NCBI RefSeq assembly: GCF_007676755.1 | Contig: NZ_VEBK01000010.1 | Span: 1-64,000 of the forward strand | Source: Bacillus sp. FJAT-22090 | Lineage (GTDB): Bacteria > Bacillota > Bacilli > Bacillales_A > Planococcaceae | Length of the DNA: 64,000 nucleotides | Reading direction: 5' to 3' | Part shown: piece after piece, positions 35,218 through 44,110 of the stretch | Numbering within the stretch: the first letter of the stretch is position 1 | How the letters are laid out: each line of letters starts with the position of its first letter | Made by a program: the position numbers and the translations under genes | The notes under the pieces: model-generated | The model's input: the letters and a program-made list of their open reading frames with translations, nothing else | Databases searched by the model: none | What the model was told of the DNA's origin: nothing

Positions 35218-35244
35218 ATATCGACTTAGCTTGCTTTTTTTAAA
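35218..35244 (-). promoter_or_regulatory. Sigma-D-like promoter of the flagellin gene
   Basis: On the minus strand GTCGATAT matches seven of eight bases of the motility-sigma -10 (GCCGATAT), 35 bp before the start codon. The -35 at the usual 15-bp spacing reads TTTA, with TAAA two bases nearer. Confidence 0.55.
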
Positions 35245-35270
35245 GTGGAAAGTTTATATCTCAAGATTAT

Positions 35271-35308
35271 TGTTACGAGTGTCAGACACACGTAATATTT
35301 CTGTAATA
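35271..35308. repeat. Dispersed intergenic element, copy 3 (diverged)
   Basis: TGTTACGAGTGT, CAG, ACACACGTAATA, then TTTCTGTAATA: an imperfect hairpin followed by CTGTAATA, the same order as at 30807-30844. Confidence 0.5.
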
Positions 35309-35398
35309 AAAAAGATAATAGAGTTTAATTTGTTGAATTTTTGGGGAAGATAGTTGTAACTTTTAGTTTTATTTTTCGACTTATTCTTTAATCGATAT

Positions 35399-35412
35399 AT
35401 TTCCCGGGAAAT
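35399..35412. promoter_or_regulatory. Palindrome ATTTCCCGGGAAAT
   Basis: A perfect 14-bp palindrome eight bases before the ribosome site of a 34-codon ORF. A near-identical site (ATTTCCCAGGAAAT, also preceded by ATAT) lies at 55252-55265 upstream of murA. Confidence 0.5.
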
Positions 35413-35436
35413 TTACAAGAAAGGAGTTTATAGTAT

Positions 35437-35541
35437 ATGAAAATCGACAAAATGATAGGATTGAATTGGGGGGACATTTTGTTTGGAGTGCTTGGATCAA
35501 GTGGATTCGTTTTGTTTTTATACTTTTTTACATCATTTTAA
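35437..35541 (+). CDS. Small hydrophobic protein, 34 codons
   Basis: ATG at 35437 with AAAGGAG ten bases upstream, stop TAA at 35539. The product starts MKIDKMIGLNWGD and continues as one hydrophobic helix (ILFGVLGSSGFVLFLYFF), so a single-pass membrane peptide is likely. It has its own terminator and an upstream palindrome. I do not recognise it. The layout (ribosome site, membrane helix, terminator) supports a real small gene. Confidence 0.6.
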   Translation: MKIDKMIGLNWGDILFGVLGSSGFVLFLYFFTSF

Positions 35542-35555
35542 TTTCTTACGAATAT

Positions 35556-35597
35556 AAAAACACCTATCGAAATGAGTTTTTTCGTTAGGTGTTTTTA
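35556..35597. terminator. Bidirectional terminator
   Basis: AAAAACACCTA(t)CGAAA faces TTTCGttAGGTGTTTTT, with T-runs on both strands. It serves the small ORF (plus) and the IDEAL-like gene (minus). Confidence 0.8.
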
Positions 35598-35607
35598 TTT
35601 ATCAATA

Positions 35608-36066
35608 TTATTCAAAATGAGAGCCTCCGTTAAATTGCTTAATTTGTTGTAGTTTATCGAACAAAGCAATATTTTTATGAAGTAATGCGTAGTCAATCAT
35701 GCGTTCATAGTTTTTTTGTTCGAGCTGCTTGATGATTTCATCACTTTCCAATGTTGCCGTTTTTAAATTTAATTGTCCATTTGTTTCAATAATTATTTGT
35801 AAATGCATATGAATATCCGAAACTAGCAATAGTTGGTATAGCGGTAATCGAATAAACCTGTTTCCTTTTTGAAAGACAAATACTTCCGATAAGTTTTCTA
35901 CTTGTAATGTTTGGCTATTTATAATGATTTCTTTCCCTTCCACAGGTATAAAGTGGAACAGTTCATCATCTTTGCGAATAGAGAAGTATTGATATGCAAA
36001 AACTAACTTAATTTGATTTCCTTCTTGCTTTGTATAAAATGGCTTCATTAACTGTACTAGTAACAT
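35608..36066 (-). CDS. Uncharacterised protein with IDEAL-like C-terminus
   Basis: A 152-residue cytoplasmic protein. Residues 1-105 are mostly predicted beta strands with no motif I know. Residues 118-142 (YERMIDYALLHKNIALFDKLQQI) resemble the short IDEAL domain of Bacillales proteins, which is used in protein-protein contacts. AAAGGAGGGG precedes the ATG. Monocistronic; function unknown. Confidence 0.65.
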   Translation of the reverse strand: MLLVQLMKPFYTKQEGNQIKLVFAYQYFSIRKDDELFHFIPVEGKEIIINSQTLQVENLSEVFVFQKGNRFIRLPLYQLLLVSDIHMHLQIIIETNGQLNLKTATLESDEIIKQLEQKNYERMIDYALLHKNIALFDKLQQIKQFNGGSHFE

Positions 36067-36183
36067 TTCATCCCCTCCTTTTTAGAATTTTCTGACTTAT
36101 ATTAGTTTATCATATTTTTTATATTTCGTGTAGTGTATTAGTTCAAAAAAGCAAATGCATTGTGCACTTGCTTTTTTGATTAG

Positions 36184-36552
36184 TTATTTCACTAGCACAG
36201 GATTCGGTCTGTTTCTTCCTCCAGAATAAAGGAAAAATCCTACCTTCCTAGGGTTATATCTAACTGCGAATGTTTGAAATACTTTTTGTAACAACTCAGA
36301 ACGAGATAGCTCTCCATCGTTCTCTAAGTAAAAGGTGAAAGTTTTACTTTCAAAATCTAATTGCAAATCATAAACCGTAAAGTCTTCCGCTACTATTTGA
36401 TTAATACGTGTTTCTACTTTCCCCGAATTTCGTATAAAGTATTTAATATCGTTTGATTTTACACCAACCAACTTTATTTCTTCTAAATTTCTCCTGGATT
36501 GATGATTTGTTATATCTAATAAATTAGGTATATACAACTGTATTTTCTCCAC
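36184..36552 (-). CDS. Hypothetical protein, about 122 residues
   Basis: A small soluble protein with no recognised domain. Several GTG codons lie at the 5' end; the one at 36552 (product MEKIQLYIPNLL) has AAGGGAG at a good distance and is chosen. The C-terminus VGFFLYSGGRNRPNPVLVK is basic. It is monocistronic, between the IDEAL-like gene and a divergent XRE gene. No function proposed. Confidence 0.6.
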   Translation of the reverse strand: MEKIQLYIPNLLDITNHQSRRNLEEIKLVGVKSNDIKYFIRNSGKVETRINQIVAEDFTVYDLQLDFESKTFTFYLENDGELSRSELLQKVFQTFAVRYNPRKVGFFLYSGGRNRPNPVLVK

Positions 36553-36733
36553 TACCACCACTCCCTTCTTATCTTTTTAATTACTAATATTAACATCATT
36601 GTAACAGGATGTATTTATATACTTATATACTATATAATTCATTTTATTTCACCAAAATCTCCATTTTGGCGATTTTCATTATACTTCTCCCTTATTTCGA
36701 TATTCTAGTTTCATTGTATAGGGGGAGAATTGT

Positions 36734-37132
36734 ATGACCTTTTATAAGCGTATTCGGGAATATCGAGAACAACTTGAAATTACGCAAATCGAAGCCTCTA
36801 GAAGATTGGGGATAGACCATTCTGTCTTGTCTAAGTATGAGCGAGGCGACCTTTCCATTCCGATTGAGTTATTAAATAAATTTATTGCTGTGTATAACAT
36901 TCCCCAAGAAAAGTTTTTCGAAATGTTAACTGATAAAAAACATAAAAGTGACAATCCCGGGTTAGAGGCCAGGGAAAGTAGAGCCAGATATCTCGAAACC
37001 TTTCAAGAAGAAATAGTTGCCGAAATTACTCCTTTAAAGGAATTTCGAGATTTAGTTATGGATATAGTATCGATTTCTTCTAATGATAATGAACGAAGAC
37101 GTTTTATCGCTAAACTACGCAATAAAACATAA
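36734..37132 (+). CDS. XRE-family helix-turn-helix regulator
   Basis: A 132-residue protein: residues 5-62 are an HTH_3 domain (RIREYREQLEITQIEASRRLGIDHSVLSKYERGDLSIPIELLNKFIAVYNI), the rest a charged helical tail that may dimerise. GGGGGAG precedes the ATG. Divergent from the hypothetical gene at 36184-36552, a possible target. Repeat array 4 begins shortly after its terminator. Confidence 0.88.
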   Translation: MTFYKRIREYREQLEITQIEASRRLGIDHSVLSKYERGDLSIPIELLNKFIAVYNIPQEKFFEMLTDKKHKSDNPGLEARESRARYLETFQEEIVAEITPLKEFRDLVMDIVSISSNDNERRRFIAKLRNKT

Positions 37133-37195
37133 GCTTTTACTCATGCTACTGTGAAAATATTTTACAGTTTTAAATGAGTGAAGGCTTTTTCTTTT
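37133..37195 (+). terminator. Terminator after the XRE gene
   Basis: GCTTTTACTCAT pairs with ATGAGTGAAGGC (G-T pairs allowed), enclosing a second hairpin ACTGT/ACAGT, and is followed by TTTTTCTTTT. Confidence 0.6.
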
Positions 37196-37209
37196 GGAGA
37201 GCATGTGTA

Positions 37210-37955
37210 GGATTGCTCGATGGTTGCTCTCGGAGGAGATTTGGTTGCTCTCGGGTGGCAATTGGTTGCTCTCTCCCGACATTTCGTTACTCTCGACGTT
37301 GAATTGGTTGCGTTTAGCCATTTATTGGCTGATGCTATCGTCGATTCGGATTCATTTACTGCTTCACAGCGCGTTGGTTGCTCTCGGGTGGCAATTGGTT
37401 ACTCTCACCAGACATTTAGTTGCTCTCGGCGTTGAATTGGTTGCTCTGCGGCTTGGTTTGGTTGCGTTTAGCCATTTATTGGCTGATTCTATCGTCGATT
37501 CGGATTCATTTACTGCTTCACAGCGCGTTGGTTGCTCTCGGGTGGCAATTGGTTACTCTCTCCCGACATTTGGTTACTCTCGACGTTGAATTGGTTGCCC
37601 TGCGACTTGGTTTGGTTGTGTTTAACCATTTATTGGAAGGTAATATCATCGATTCGGATTCATTTACTGCTTCACAGCGCGTTGGTTACTCTCCTTGTCG
37701 ATTTGGTTGCTCTCGGTTGGCAGCTGGTTGCTTTCACCAGACATTTAGTTGCTCCCAACATTGAATTGGTTGCGCTTCGGCTTGGTTTGGTTGCGTTTAG
37801 CCATTTACTGGCAGACCCTATCATCGATTCGGATTCATTTACTGCTTCACAGCGCGTTGATTGATTTCCCAAACAGTTAGGTGCTCCTGAATCATAATTG
37901 GATGTGCTTAGCCAATTATTGACTAATACTACCGGGGATTTACCCAATTATTAAT
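37210..37955 (-). repeat. Repeat array 4 (family B, 21-bp units in 154-bp blocks)
   Basis: Units TTGGTTGCTCTC plus a 9-nt spacer on the plus strand; the family-B core GAGAGCAACCAA therefore reads on minus. A block marker GATTCGGATTCATTTACTG recurs at 37343, 37497, 37651 and 37826, i.e. spacings of 154, 154 and 175 (154+21). Each block also holds GTTTAGCCATTTATTGGCTG, whose reverse complement shares AAATGGCT with arrays 5 and 6. The right end (about 37900-37955) is a decayed copy of the block. It fills the space before ywqB. Confidence 0.93.
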
Positions 37956-38092
37956 TCTGGTTACTAGACTTTTGGATACTCTTTGTGCAACCTCGAAAAC
38001 ATATTTTTGAAAAGGTTCGGGGGTGTGGCTTTTATTCGTGCACGATAATACGTATAATGAAGGGAAAGCCTTTTTTCTTAGGAGAGATTCAC

Positions 38093-39673
38093 TTGAACCT
38101 TACTTCTTATCAAAAACTTGCAACACATTATAAAAAATATATAGACCAATCGATGGTTACGATTGAAAAGAAACTGCATCCTGCTATTTTGGAAGATGAA
38201 GAGCTTGTTCGACGTGCCGCTTTTTTTGTGCGGAATGGAACAGTCTCGATTACAAATTATTATCCTCAGGAGCATAAAATCGACTTCACGATTCGAGACG
38301 TTAGTAATATAGAGGTGACGTATAACCTTTTACATGATAGTTTTCTCTGTCCTTGTCCGATGCAGAAGCCTTGTAGGCATATTGTAGCGGCTGTTTTTTA
38401 TTTGTATCAGCAGAATGATTCGTTGTCTACTTGGATTTCAGAATGGCGGTCGAATGCAGATCAGCAGCAGTTGGCATTATTAAAAGATGAGCGAAGTCCT
38501 AGAAGCTGGGATATTGTGGTGGACAATTTTTTTCGAAAGTTTATCTCCAATTATCCACCGACCAGTTTTTATTTACTTGAGTTTGCCGTGCATGATTTGA
38601 AAGCGCAAATTCGGAAATCACGGCCTTTTGAGCGAGAATGGCAGCCTATTTATGATATATATGTAAATCTTTCGATATTGATAAAAATTTGGCCGTATTT
38701 GGAACCTTTTGCAGAGTCAAATATGCGCAATCGTGTTTATCATTTTATTCATGAATATTTGGAAGAACTAGATGACTACTTGGCGCAACTTGCCTCAAAG
38801 CCTCGAATGTTTGCAGCCGATCCCTTTTATGATGAAATGATGCAACGCGTTCGTCATTTCTATTTTGAGACCGAGTCACTTCTTCGTTTCCGAAAACATG
38901 TGTATTTAGCGTTTTGGGATGCATTAGTGACGGATAAAGCGACACGTCTTAAAGAAGTTGAGTATTTGCGACAATTAGAAAAAACTGAAGAGGACATTCC
39001 TTTAAATATTGTTTTGCCTTATTTTTACCTAACATTATCGATGACCGATCAGTTGTTGGATGAAGCAGAGAAAATGCAAGCTGAGCAACTATTGGAATGG
39101 CTGGAAGTATGTGAAAAAGCGCTGCATTCAGGGAATAAAAATTTAGTGAATAATCTTGCGAGAAAGTTACTGCCTCATATTCCCTATTATTTAAATGAAG
39201 TTATTCCAAATCCATCACGTGTAATGCTTATTCGTAGATTAGAGTTATTATTCTCTGCGATTCAGTTACATCCAGCTGAACTAGAGAATCTATATCAATC
39301 ATTCGGGCTGTATGGTGTGCAGTCCTATTCGAATTTACTATTAAAGGAGAAACGCTATCGTGATTGGATGGCTCTTCATCAATCAGCAAATTCATCACTT
39401 GAATATGCCGAGGCGTGCGGACTTTCCGTTGTGAAAGAAGAAGCCCCTGAAGTTTTGCTTCCTCTTTATCATCATTATGCAATGCGATTTATTAATGAGA
39501 AAAATCGTTATAGCTACAAACAAGCAGTTCGAATTTGGAAAAAAATGAAGCAGGTTGCAAAAAAGTCGAATGAAACGGATTATTGGAATGCTTATGTGGA
39601 AAACGTACGCGAAAAATACCGCCGTCTTCGTGCATTGCAACAAGAAATAGAGAAAGGAAACTTGCCACTATGA
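38093..39673 (+). CDS. ywqB: SWIM zinc-finger protein (YwqB-like)
   Basis: About 526 residues. I chose TTG at 38093 because AGGAGAG lies seven bases upstream; the open frame reaches 37985 without a ribosome site. Near residue 80 the SWIM motif CPCPMQKPCRHIVAAVFYLY (CxC then CxH) is intact and should bind zinc and DNA or protein. The rest is helical and poorly conserved. The stop overlaps the ATG of the SNF2 gene (ATGA), as with ywqB-ywqA of B. subtilis, so the two probably form one complex. Confidence 0.9.
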   Translation: MNLTSYQKLATHYKKYIDQSMVTIEKKLHPAILEDEELVRRAAFFVRNGTVSITNYYPQEHKIDFTIRDVSNIEVTYNLLHDSFLCPCPMQKPCRHIVAAVFYLYQQNDSLSTWISEWRSNADQQQLALLKDERSPRSWDIVVDNFFRKFISNYPPTSFYLLEFAVHDLKAQIRKSRPFEREWQPIYDIYVNLSILIKIWPYLEPFAESNMRNRVYHFIHEYLEELDDYLAQLASKPRMFAADPFYDEMMQRVRHFYFETESLLRFRKHVYLAFWDALVTDKATRLKEVEYLRQLEKTEEDIPLNIVLPYFYLTLSMTDQLLDEAEKMQAEQLLEWLEVCEKALHSGNKNLVNNLARKLLPHIPYYLNEVIPNPSRVMLIRRLELLFSAIQLHPAELENLYQSFGLYGVQSYSNLLLKEKRYRDWMALHQSANSSLEYAEACGLSVVKEEAPEVLLPLYHHYAMRFINEKNRYSYKQAVRIWKKMKQVAKKSNETDYWNAYVENVREKYRRLRALQQEIEKGNLPL

Positions 39674-42381
39674 CACAACCTTTATCTATTACAAAAGAAT
39701 TTCCCTTAAAAATTGATGCTATTGGAAATGGAAACTTCCATTTAACAACGTTTAGCACCCCAGCCGATCAATGGATTCCCTATCTATATATCGATCACCG
39801 GGAAAGCTTTTTCGGACTTACTGCGCAAATTGAAGATAATGCTTTGATTGCAACTCCTGTAGAGATGGTTGAACTTTTTTCCGGAAAAATGCATCCTTTC
39901 ATTGCATTCTCTGGTGTAGATGACGATTCTAAAGAATGGTTACAAACTTTTAAGGATGCCGCAAACGTTTGGTCCACACCCGATTTGTGGGGTCTATTAA
40001 GTATGAATGAGGATACTTTTGAAGTGAATGCACCTATAGAGAAAAAAGGAAAAACACTTATTGCTAACGCTGTTAAACAAAAACTATTTCAAGCTGGTCT
40101 TGCTATGGAGGATGTTCCGGCGCTTATTCCATTTTTCCAAAAAGGTGGGTGGCCGATAAAATCGCAAACTAAACATCCAAGTTTGTTGGTTGCATTAAGG
40201 CTATCGGAGCCGGAAGCACTCGATGATACTTGGTTGCTCGAAACAGTCGTTCGTGGAAAAAAAAGCAGTGTGTACTGGACACCCGCATTTCGGAAAAAGT
40301 CCTTACCTATTAAAGATGCACTACCAGATAAATGGAGTGAATTTAGCACTTATATAGAAGAAATTCAAACAAAAATGTTTTCGCTCATTACTTCAATTGA
40401 CCAAAACAATCCTACAACGTTCTTCTCTTCTACTTTATCGGATGAAGAGGTACGTGTTTTTCTGCGAGACGACTTAGTGAAATTACAAGCGCTTGGGTTT
40501 GAGATTGTACTTCCGGCTTGGCTAAAAGCTGTAAAAGAAACGAAAATGCGCGTTAAAACGGTTGCTAAAACATCTAATACGTATAAAACTACTGCTGGTC
40601 TCAATGAAATTTTGCAATTTAACTGGAGTTTCTCTTTAAATGGGCAAGAAATTTCTTCAGAAGATTTTCAGCAAATGGTGAATGAAAACCGCTCTTACAT
40701 TCAAGCCGGGAATGAGTGGTTTCGTATTGATGCAGCCTGGATGCATGAAATCCGTGAATTAATGAAGAAATCAGAAGATGAAAATTGGACGGTGAAAGAG
40801 CTGCTATTCCGAGAGATTCCAGAAGAAATGGCTCTTATGCTGGATGATGACGATCAGTCGGACGAAGACCCACTATTCCAATTTGAGATGCAAAAATCAC
40901 TTCAAACATTGATGGAACAACTTTCTGAGAAGAAAGGTTTTCCTGCAGTCGAAGTTTCTCCTAATTTGCTGACGACGCTTCGCCCTTATCAACAACTTGG
41001 CCTTGAGTGGTTAGTTTTTATGCGAAACGAACAATTTGGTGCATGTTTGGCAGATGATATGGGACTTGGAAAAACAGTCCAATTAATTTCTTATTTATTG
41101 CATGTGCATGAAAATGAAGAGCGGCAAACACCATCACTCATCATTTGTCCAACTTCTGTTTTAGGGAACTGGCAAAAAGAGCTGGCAAAGTTTGCACCAT
41201 CTTTGAAGGTCCAAACACATTACGGATCAGCCCGTACAAAAGAAATAGATTTAACTGCGGATGTTGTGATTACTACATTCGGAACTGCAATGCAAGACGT
41301 AGAATCTCTTGAAGAAATTGTTTGGTCTAGCATAACGCTTGATGAAGCCCAAAATATTAAGAATATGCATACGAAACAGTCACGCGCTATTCGCAAACTT
41401 TCTGGAGCCCATCACATTGCGTTAACTGGTACTCCTGTGGAAAATAGATTGTCTGAATTATGGTCTATTTTTGATTTTATCCATAAAGGTTATTTAGGAT
41501 CGTTCCGCAAATTTCAGGAAAACTATATCGCACCTATTGAACGAGATAATTCTGACACAATTAAGCATAAGCTGCGTATAAAAATACAACCTTTCCTACT
41601 AAGAAGAACAAAGCAAGACCCAGAATTGCTTTTGAACTTACCGGAAAAACTGGAACAGCGTGAATACTGTGCATTGACTACTGAACAAGCTGCATTATAT
41701 GAATCACTTATTCAGGAAACCGTGAGCAAGCTTGACACGCTTACTGGTTTTGAGAAAAAGGGGCTTATTCTAAAAATGCTTAGTAAGCTAAAGCAACTTT
41801 GTAATCATCCTGCTCTCTATTTGAAGGAGCCTTTTGATGATGCGGAGGAAATGCTGGAGCGCTCAGAAAAGTTAGCACAAATAGTTACACTTGCAGGTGA
41901 AATTGCAGCTCGCGGAGAGCAATGTCTTATTTTCACACAGTATATCGGTATGGGCCATCTACTGCAACACTGCTTAACTGAACTATATGATGTGGACGCA
42001 CCCTTTTTGACTGGAAGTATGCCAAAAAATCAACGTGATCATTTAGTTGAAGCTTTTCAAGCAAAAGAGTTTCCTGTTTTCCTTTTATCATTGAAAGCTG
42101 GTGGAACTGGTTTAAATTTAACTGCTGCTAGTCATGTGCTGCATGCTGATCGCTGGTGGAATCCAGCGGTAGAAAATCAGGCAACAGACCGTGCATATCG
42201 AATTGGTCAAACGAATTTTGTGCATGTGCATAAGTTCATCACGATTGGAACAATCGAAGAAAAAATTGACAAATTACTTGTCGAAAAACAAGCATTATCG
42301 GAAGAACTAATTCACTCTAGTCAGTGGATTACAGAAATGTCCGACGCTGATTTAAAAGATTTGTTAACATTGTCTATTTAA
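39670..42381 (+). CDS. ywqA: SNF2-family DNA-dependent ATPase (YwqA-like)
   Basis: About 903 residues from ATG at 39670. The N-terminal 440 residues are specific to bacterial SNF2 proteins (SNF2_N-associated region). Motif I is DDMGLGKTVQ, motif II LDEAQNIKN (DEAQ), motif III LTGTPVENR; the C-terminal RecA-like lobe carries LKAGGTGLNL and ADRWWNPAVENQATDRAYRIGQ. These enzymes translocate on double-stranded DNA or displace bound proteins. Translationally coupled to the SWIM protein and followed by a strong terminator. Confidence 0.93.
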   Translation: MTQPLSITKEFPLKIDAIGNGNFHLTTFSTPADQWIPYLYIDHRESFFGLTAQIEDNALIATPVEMVELFSGKMHPFIAFSGVDDDSKEWLQTFKDAANVWSTPDLWGLLSMNEDTFEVNAPIEKKGKTLIANAVKQKLFQAGLAMEDVPALIPFFQKGGWPIKSQTKHPSLLVALRLSEPEALDDTWLLETVVRGKKSSVYWTPAFRKKSLPIKDALPDKWSEFSTYIEEIQTKMFSLITSIDQNNPTTFFSSTLSDEEVRVFLRDDLVKLQALGFEIVLPAWLKAVKETKMRVKTVAKTSNTYKTTAGLNEILQFNWSFSLNGQEISSEDFQQMVNENRSYIQAGNEWFRIDAAWMHEIRELMKKSEDENWTVKELLFREIPEEMALMLDDDDQSDEDPLFQFEMQKSLQTLMEQLSEKKGFPAVEVSPNLLTTLRPYQQLGLEWLVFMRNEQFGACLADDMGLGKTVQLISYLLHVHENEERQTPSLIICPTSVLGNWQKELAKFAPSLKVQTHYGSARTKEIDLTADVVITTFGTAMQDVESLEEIVWSSITLDEAQNIKNMHTKQSRAIRKLSGAHHIALTGTPVENRLSELWSIFDFIHKGYLGSFRKFQENYIAPIERDNSDTIKHKLRIKIQPFLLRRTKQDPELLLNLPEKLEQREYCALTTEQAALYESLIQETVSKLDTLTGFEKKGLILKMLSKLKQLCNHPALYLKEPFDDAEEMLERSEKLAQIVTLAGEIAARGEQCLIFTQYIGMGHLLQHCLTELYDVDAPFLTGSMPKNQRDHLVEAFQAKEFPVFLLSLKAGGTGLNLTAASHVLHADRWWNPAVENQATDRAYRIGQTNFVHVHKFITIGTIEEKIDKLLVEKQALSEELIHSSQWITEMSDADLKDLLTLSI

Positions 42382-42388
42382 CATGTGA

Positions 42389-42420
42389 AACCTGACCGTG
42401 CTTCTTCGGTCAGGTTTTCC
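42389..42420 (+). terminator. Terminator of ywqB-ywqA
   Basis: Perfect 10-bp stem AACCTGACCG / CGGTCAGGTT, eight-base loop, then a short T-run. Confidence 0.85.
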
Positions 42421-42460
42421 TCTCTTGATTCTCATTTTGAACTTTGCGGTCATTCAAAAT

Positions 42461-42838
42461 TTATACTGGAAGTTTATTTGATGGAAATTCGAAATCTGTT
42501 TCTTCTTTTTTTACTTCTTCCACGTCTCGTTTCTTTGTCGCTAAAAATCGGATGTCCTCCACAACTACTTCCGTTACAAACACTCTGGTTCCTTCGCCAT
42601 TTTCATATGATCGAGTATTTAGCCTACCTGATATCCCAACAAGTGAGCCTTTCCCACAATACTTGACCGTTGTTTCGGCAATTTTCCCCCATATGGAACA
42701 TAACACAAAATCTGCTTCATCATTTTTATAACTCTTATTTACAGCAACGACGAAGCTCGTTTGCACTCTCCCTTCTGATAAATACTTGAGCTGTGGGGTT
42801 TTTGTCATTCGTCCGATTATCGAAACTGTGTTCACCAT
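42461..42838 (-). CDS. ssbB: Single-stranded DNA-binding protein (SsbB-like)
   Basis: A 125-residue OB-fold protein: MVNTVSIIGRMTKTPQLKYLSEGRVQTSFVVAVN and FVLCSIWGKIAETTVKYCGKGSLVGISGRLNTRSYENGEGTRVFVTEVVVEDIRFL. It is close in size to SsbB (YwpH) and lacks the long Gly/Gln linker and acidic tip of the replicative SSB; the tail EETDFEFPSNKLPV is only mildly acidic. The place next to ywqA and ywpF matches ssbB, so a role with incoming DNA in competence is likely. Confidence 0.88.
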   Translation of the reverse strand: MVNTVSIIGRMTKTPQLKYLSEGRVQTSFVVAVNKSYKNDEADFVLCSIWGKIAETTVKYCGKGSLVGISGRLNTRSYENGEGTRVFVTEVVVEDIRFLATKKRDVEEVKKEETDFEFPSNKLPV

Positions 42839-43086
42839 GTCACCTCCTTCTCTCTCTTGGCACCATCATACTGGTATCTTAAATTGTTGGCAAAAGTCAG
42901 CAATTTCATTTTTAGCTGTTTTTATTCACCAAAACAATGTTTTAAAAGCCATAATTCCTAACAAGTCCATTAATATCGCATGCACCAAAAGTTAAAAATT
43001 CAATTTTAGCATTTTCACAATTATTTTTTTCATTGAATCGCTATGCTATAATTAGTATTAACTAATCCTTAAAAGGTGGATTGCAG

Positions 43087-43515
43087 ATGAAAACATTTAA
43101 AATGATTTCCGTAGATTTAATTCGTGATAATAAGCAAACACCCATTGCCTTGGAAGATGGAATTGTCATCAACCAAGAAAATACAAGCAGATCATGGATT
43201 TTAGAATTATTTATCGATCAAAAGTATGAAGCATTTTTTACAGAATTAAAAGCTTCCGGCGAATTATTTAAAGCAAAGGTTGTCATTTCTTACCCAGAAA
43301 ACGAACCTGCCCACTTTGAGGTAGCAACCTATTCCGTCAAGCAAATTGGAGAGCATTTATCTGTATTACTGCGTGGGACATTACAACGCGCTCGAAGACA
43401 ATACGCAGAATCGTTACTCGCTGATTTAATTGAGGATGGTTTAACCGGAGAAGAACTTCTAGCAAAGTTCGAACATGATATGAAGACAAGACCGACTTTG
43501 AAAAGAGATCAATAA
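43087..43515 (+). CDS. ywpF: YwpF-like protein
   Basis: About 142 residues from ATG at 43087 (AAAGGTGG upstream). Sequence MKTFKMISVDLIRDNKQTPIALEDGIVINQENTSRSWILELFID and genomic place match the YwpF family. Predicted beta-rich with a C-terminal helix; no catalytic motif. Function unknown. Monocistronic, sharing a bidirectional terminator with the lipoprotein gene. Confidence 0.75.
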   Translation: MKTFKMISVDLIRDNKQTPIALEDGIVINQENTSRSWILELFIDQKYEAFFTELKASGELFKAKVVISYPENEPAHFEVATYSVKQIGEHLSVLLRGTLQRARRQYAESLLADLIEDGLTGEELLAKFEHDMKTRPTLKRDQ

Positions 43516-43559
43516 AAAAAGCTGACTCCAAAATAATTCATTTTGGAATCAGCTTTTTT
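43514..43559. terminator. Bidirectional terminator
   Basis: AAAAAAGCTGA(c)TCCAAAAT / ATTTTGGA(a)TCAGCTTTTTT, a 17-bp stem with one mismatch and T-runs on both strands. Confidence 0.9.
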
Positions 43560-43560
43560 A

Positions 43561-43956
43561 TTATTTGTTGTTTTTGTCCTTATTCATAATGCCGTTGTTT
43601 GTTGTAGTTGAATCTTGTATCACTTCATTGCCAGTATTCGGTTGTGGAAATGCATCATTATTGGCATTTGGAACAGTTTCGTCTTTGACATTTGGTTGCA
43701 CATCATTAATACCGTTATGTGTTCCATTTATCCCGCCGTTATTACCATCGTTGTCAAAATTATTGTTGTAATTATCATTACCATTTTGGGTTGATGGTGA
43801 CGGTGTATTGACCTCCGGATTTGGGACAATTTTGTCCACATCGTCTCGAACTTCTCCCATTGGGGTTTCGTTATTATTCGGTACATCCTTGTTCATATTA
43901 CAACCGACTAATAAAACTGAACACATTGCCACTACTGGTACGGCTTTTTTTAGCAT
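43561..43956 (-). CDS. Asn-rich lipoprotein of unknown function
   Basis: 131 residues. Signal sequence MLKKAVPVVAMCSVLLVGC with lipobox LVGC (Cys19). The mature part is low-complexity, rich in Asn, Asp and Gly (NDNYNNNFDNDGNNGGINGTHNGIND) and ends in Lys/Asn. No domain. Probably an extended tether on the outer membrane face or on the forespore; function unknown. Monocistronic. Confidence 0.75.
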   Translation of the reverse strand: MLKKAVPVVAMCSVLLVGCNMNKDVPNNNETPMGEVRDDVDKIVPNPEVNTPSPSTQNGNDNYNNNFDNDGNNGGINGTHNGINDVQPNVKDETVPNANNDAFPQPNTGNEVIQDSTTTNNGIMNKDKNNK

Positions 43957-44110
43957 TAAAAAATTCCTCCTCTCTGGATTATCTTCATCACATTTCTGTG
44001 ACTTACGATAGGTTGTTCAGAAAAGAAGGAACTATCCCATGGCAAACTTGCCTGTTTTTACATTTCATAAAAGAATAATTTTAAGTGAATAAAGGAATAC
44101 TAATAATCAA

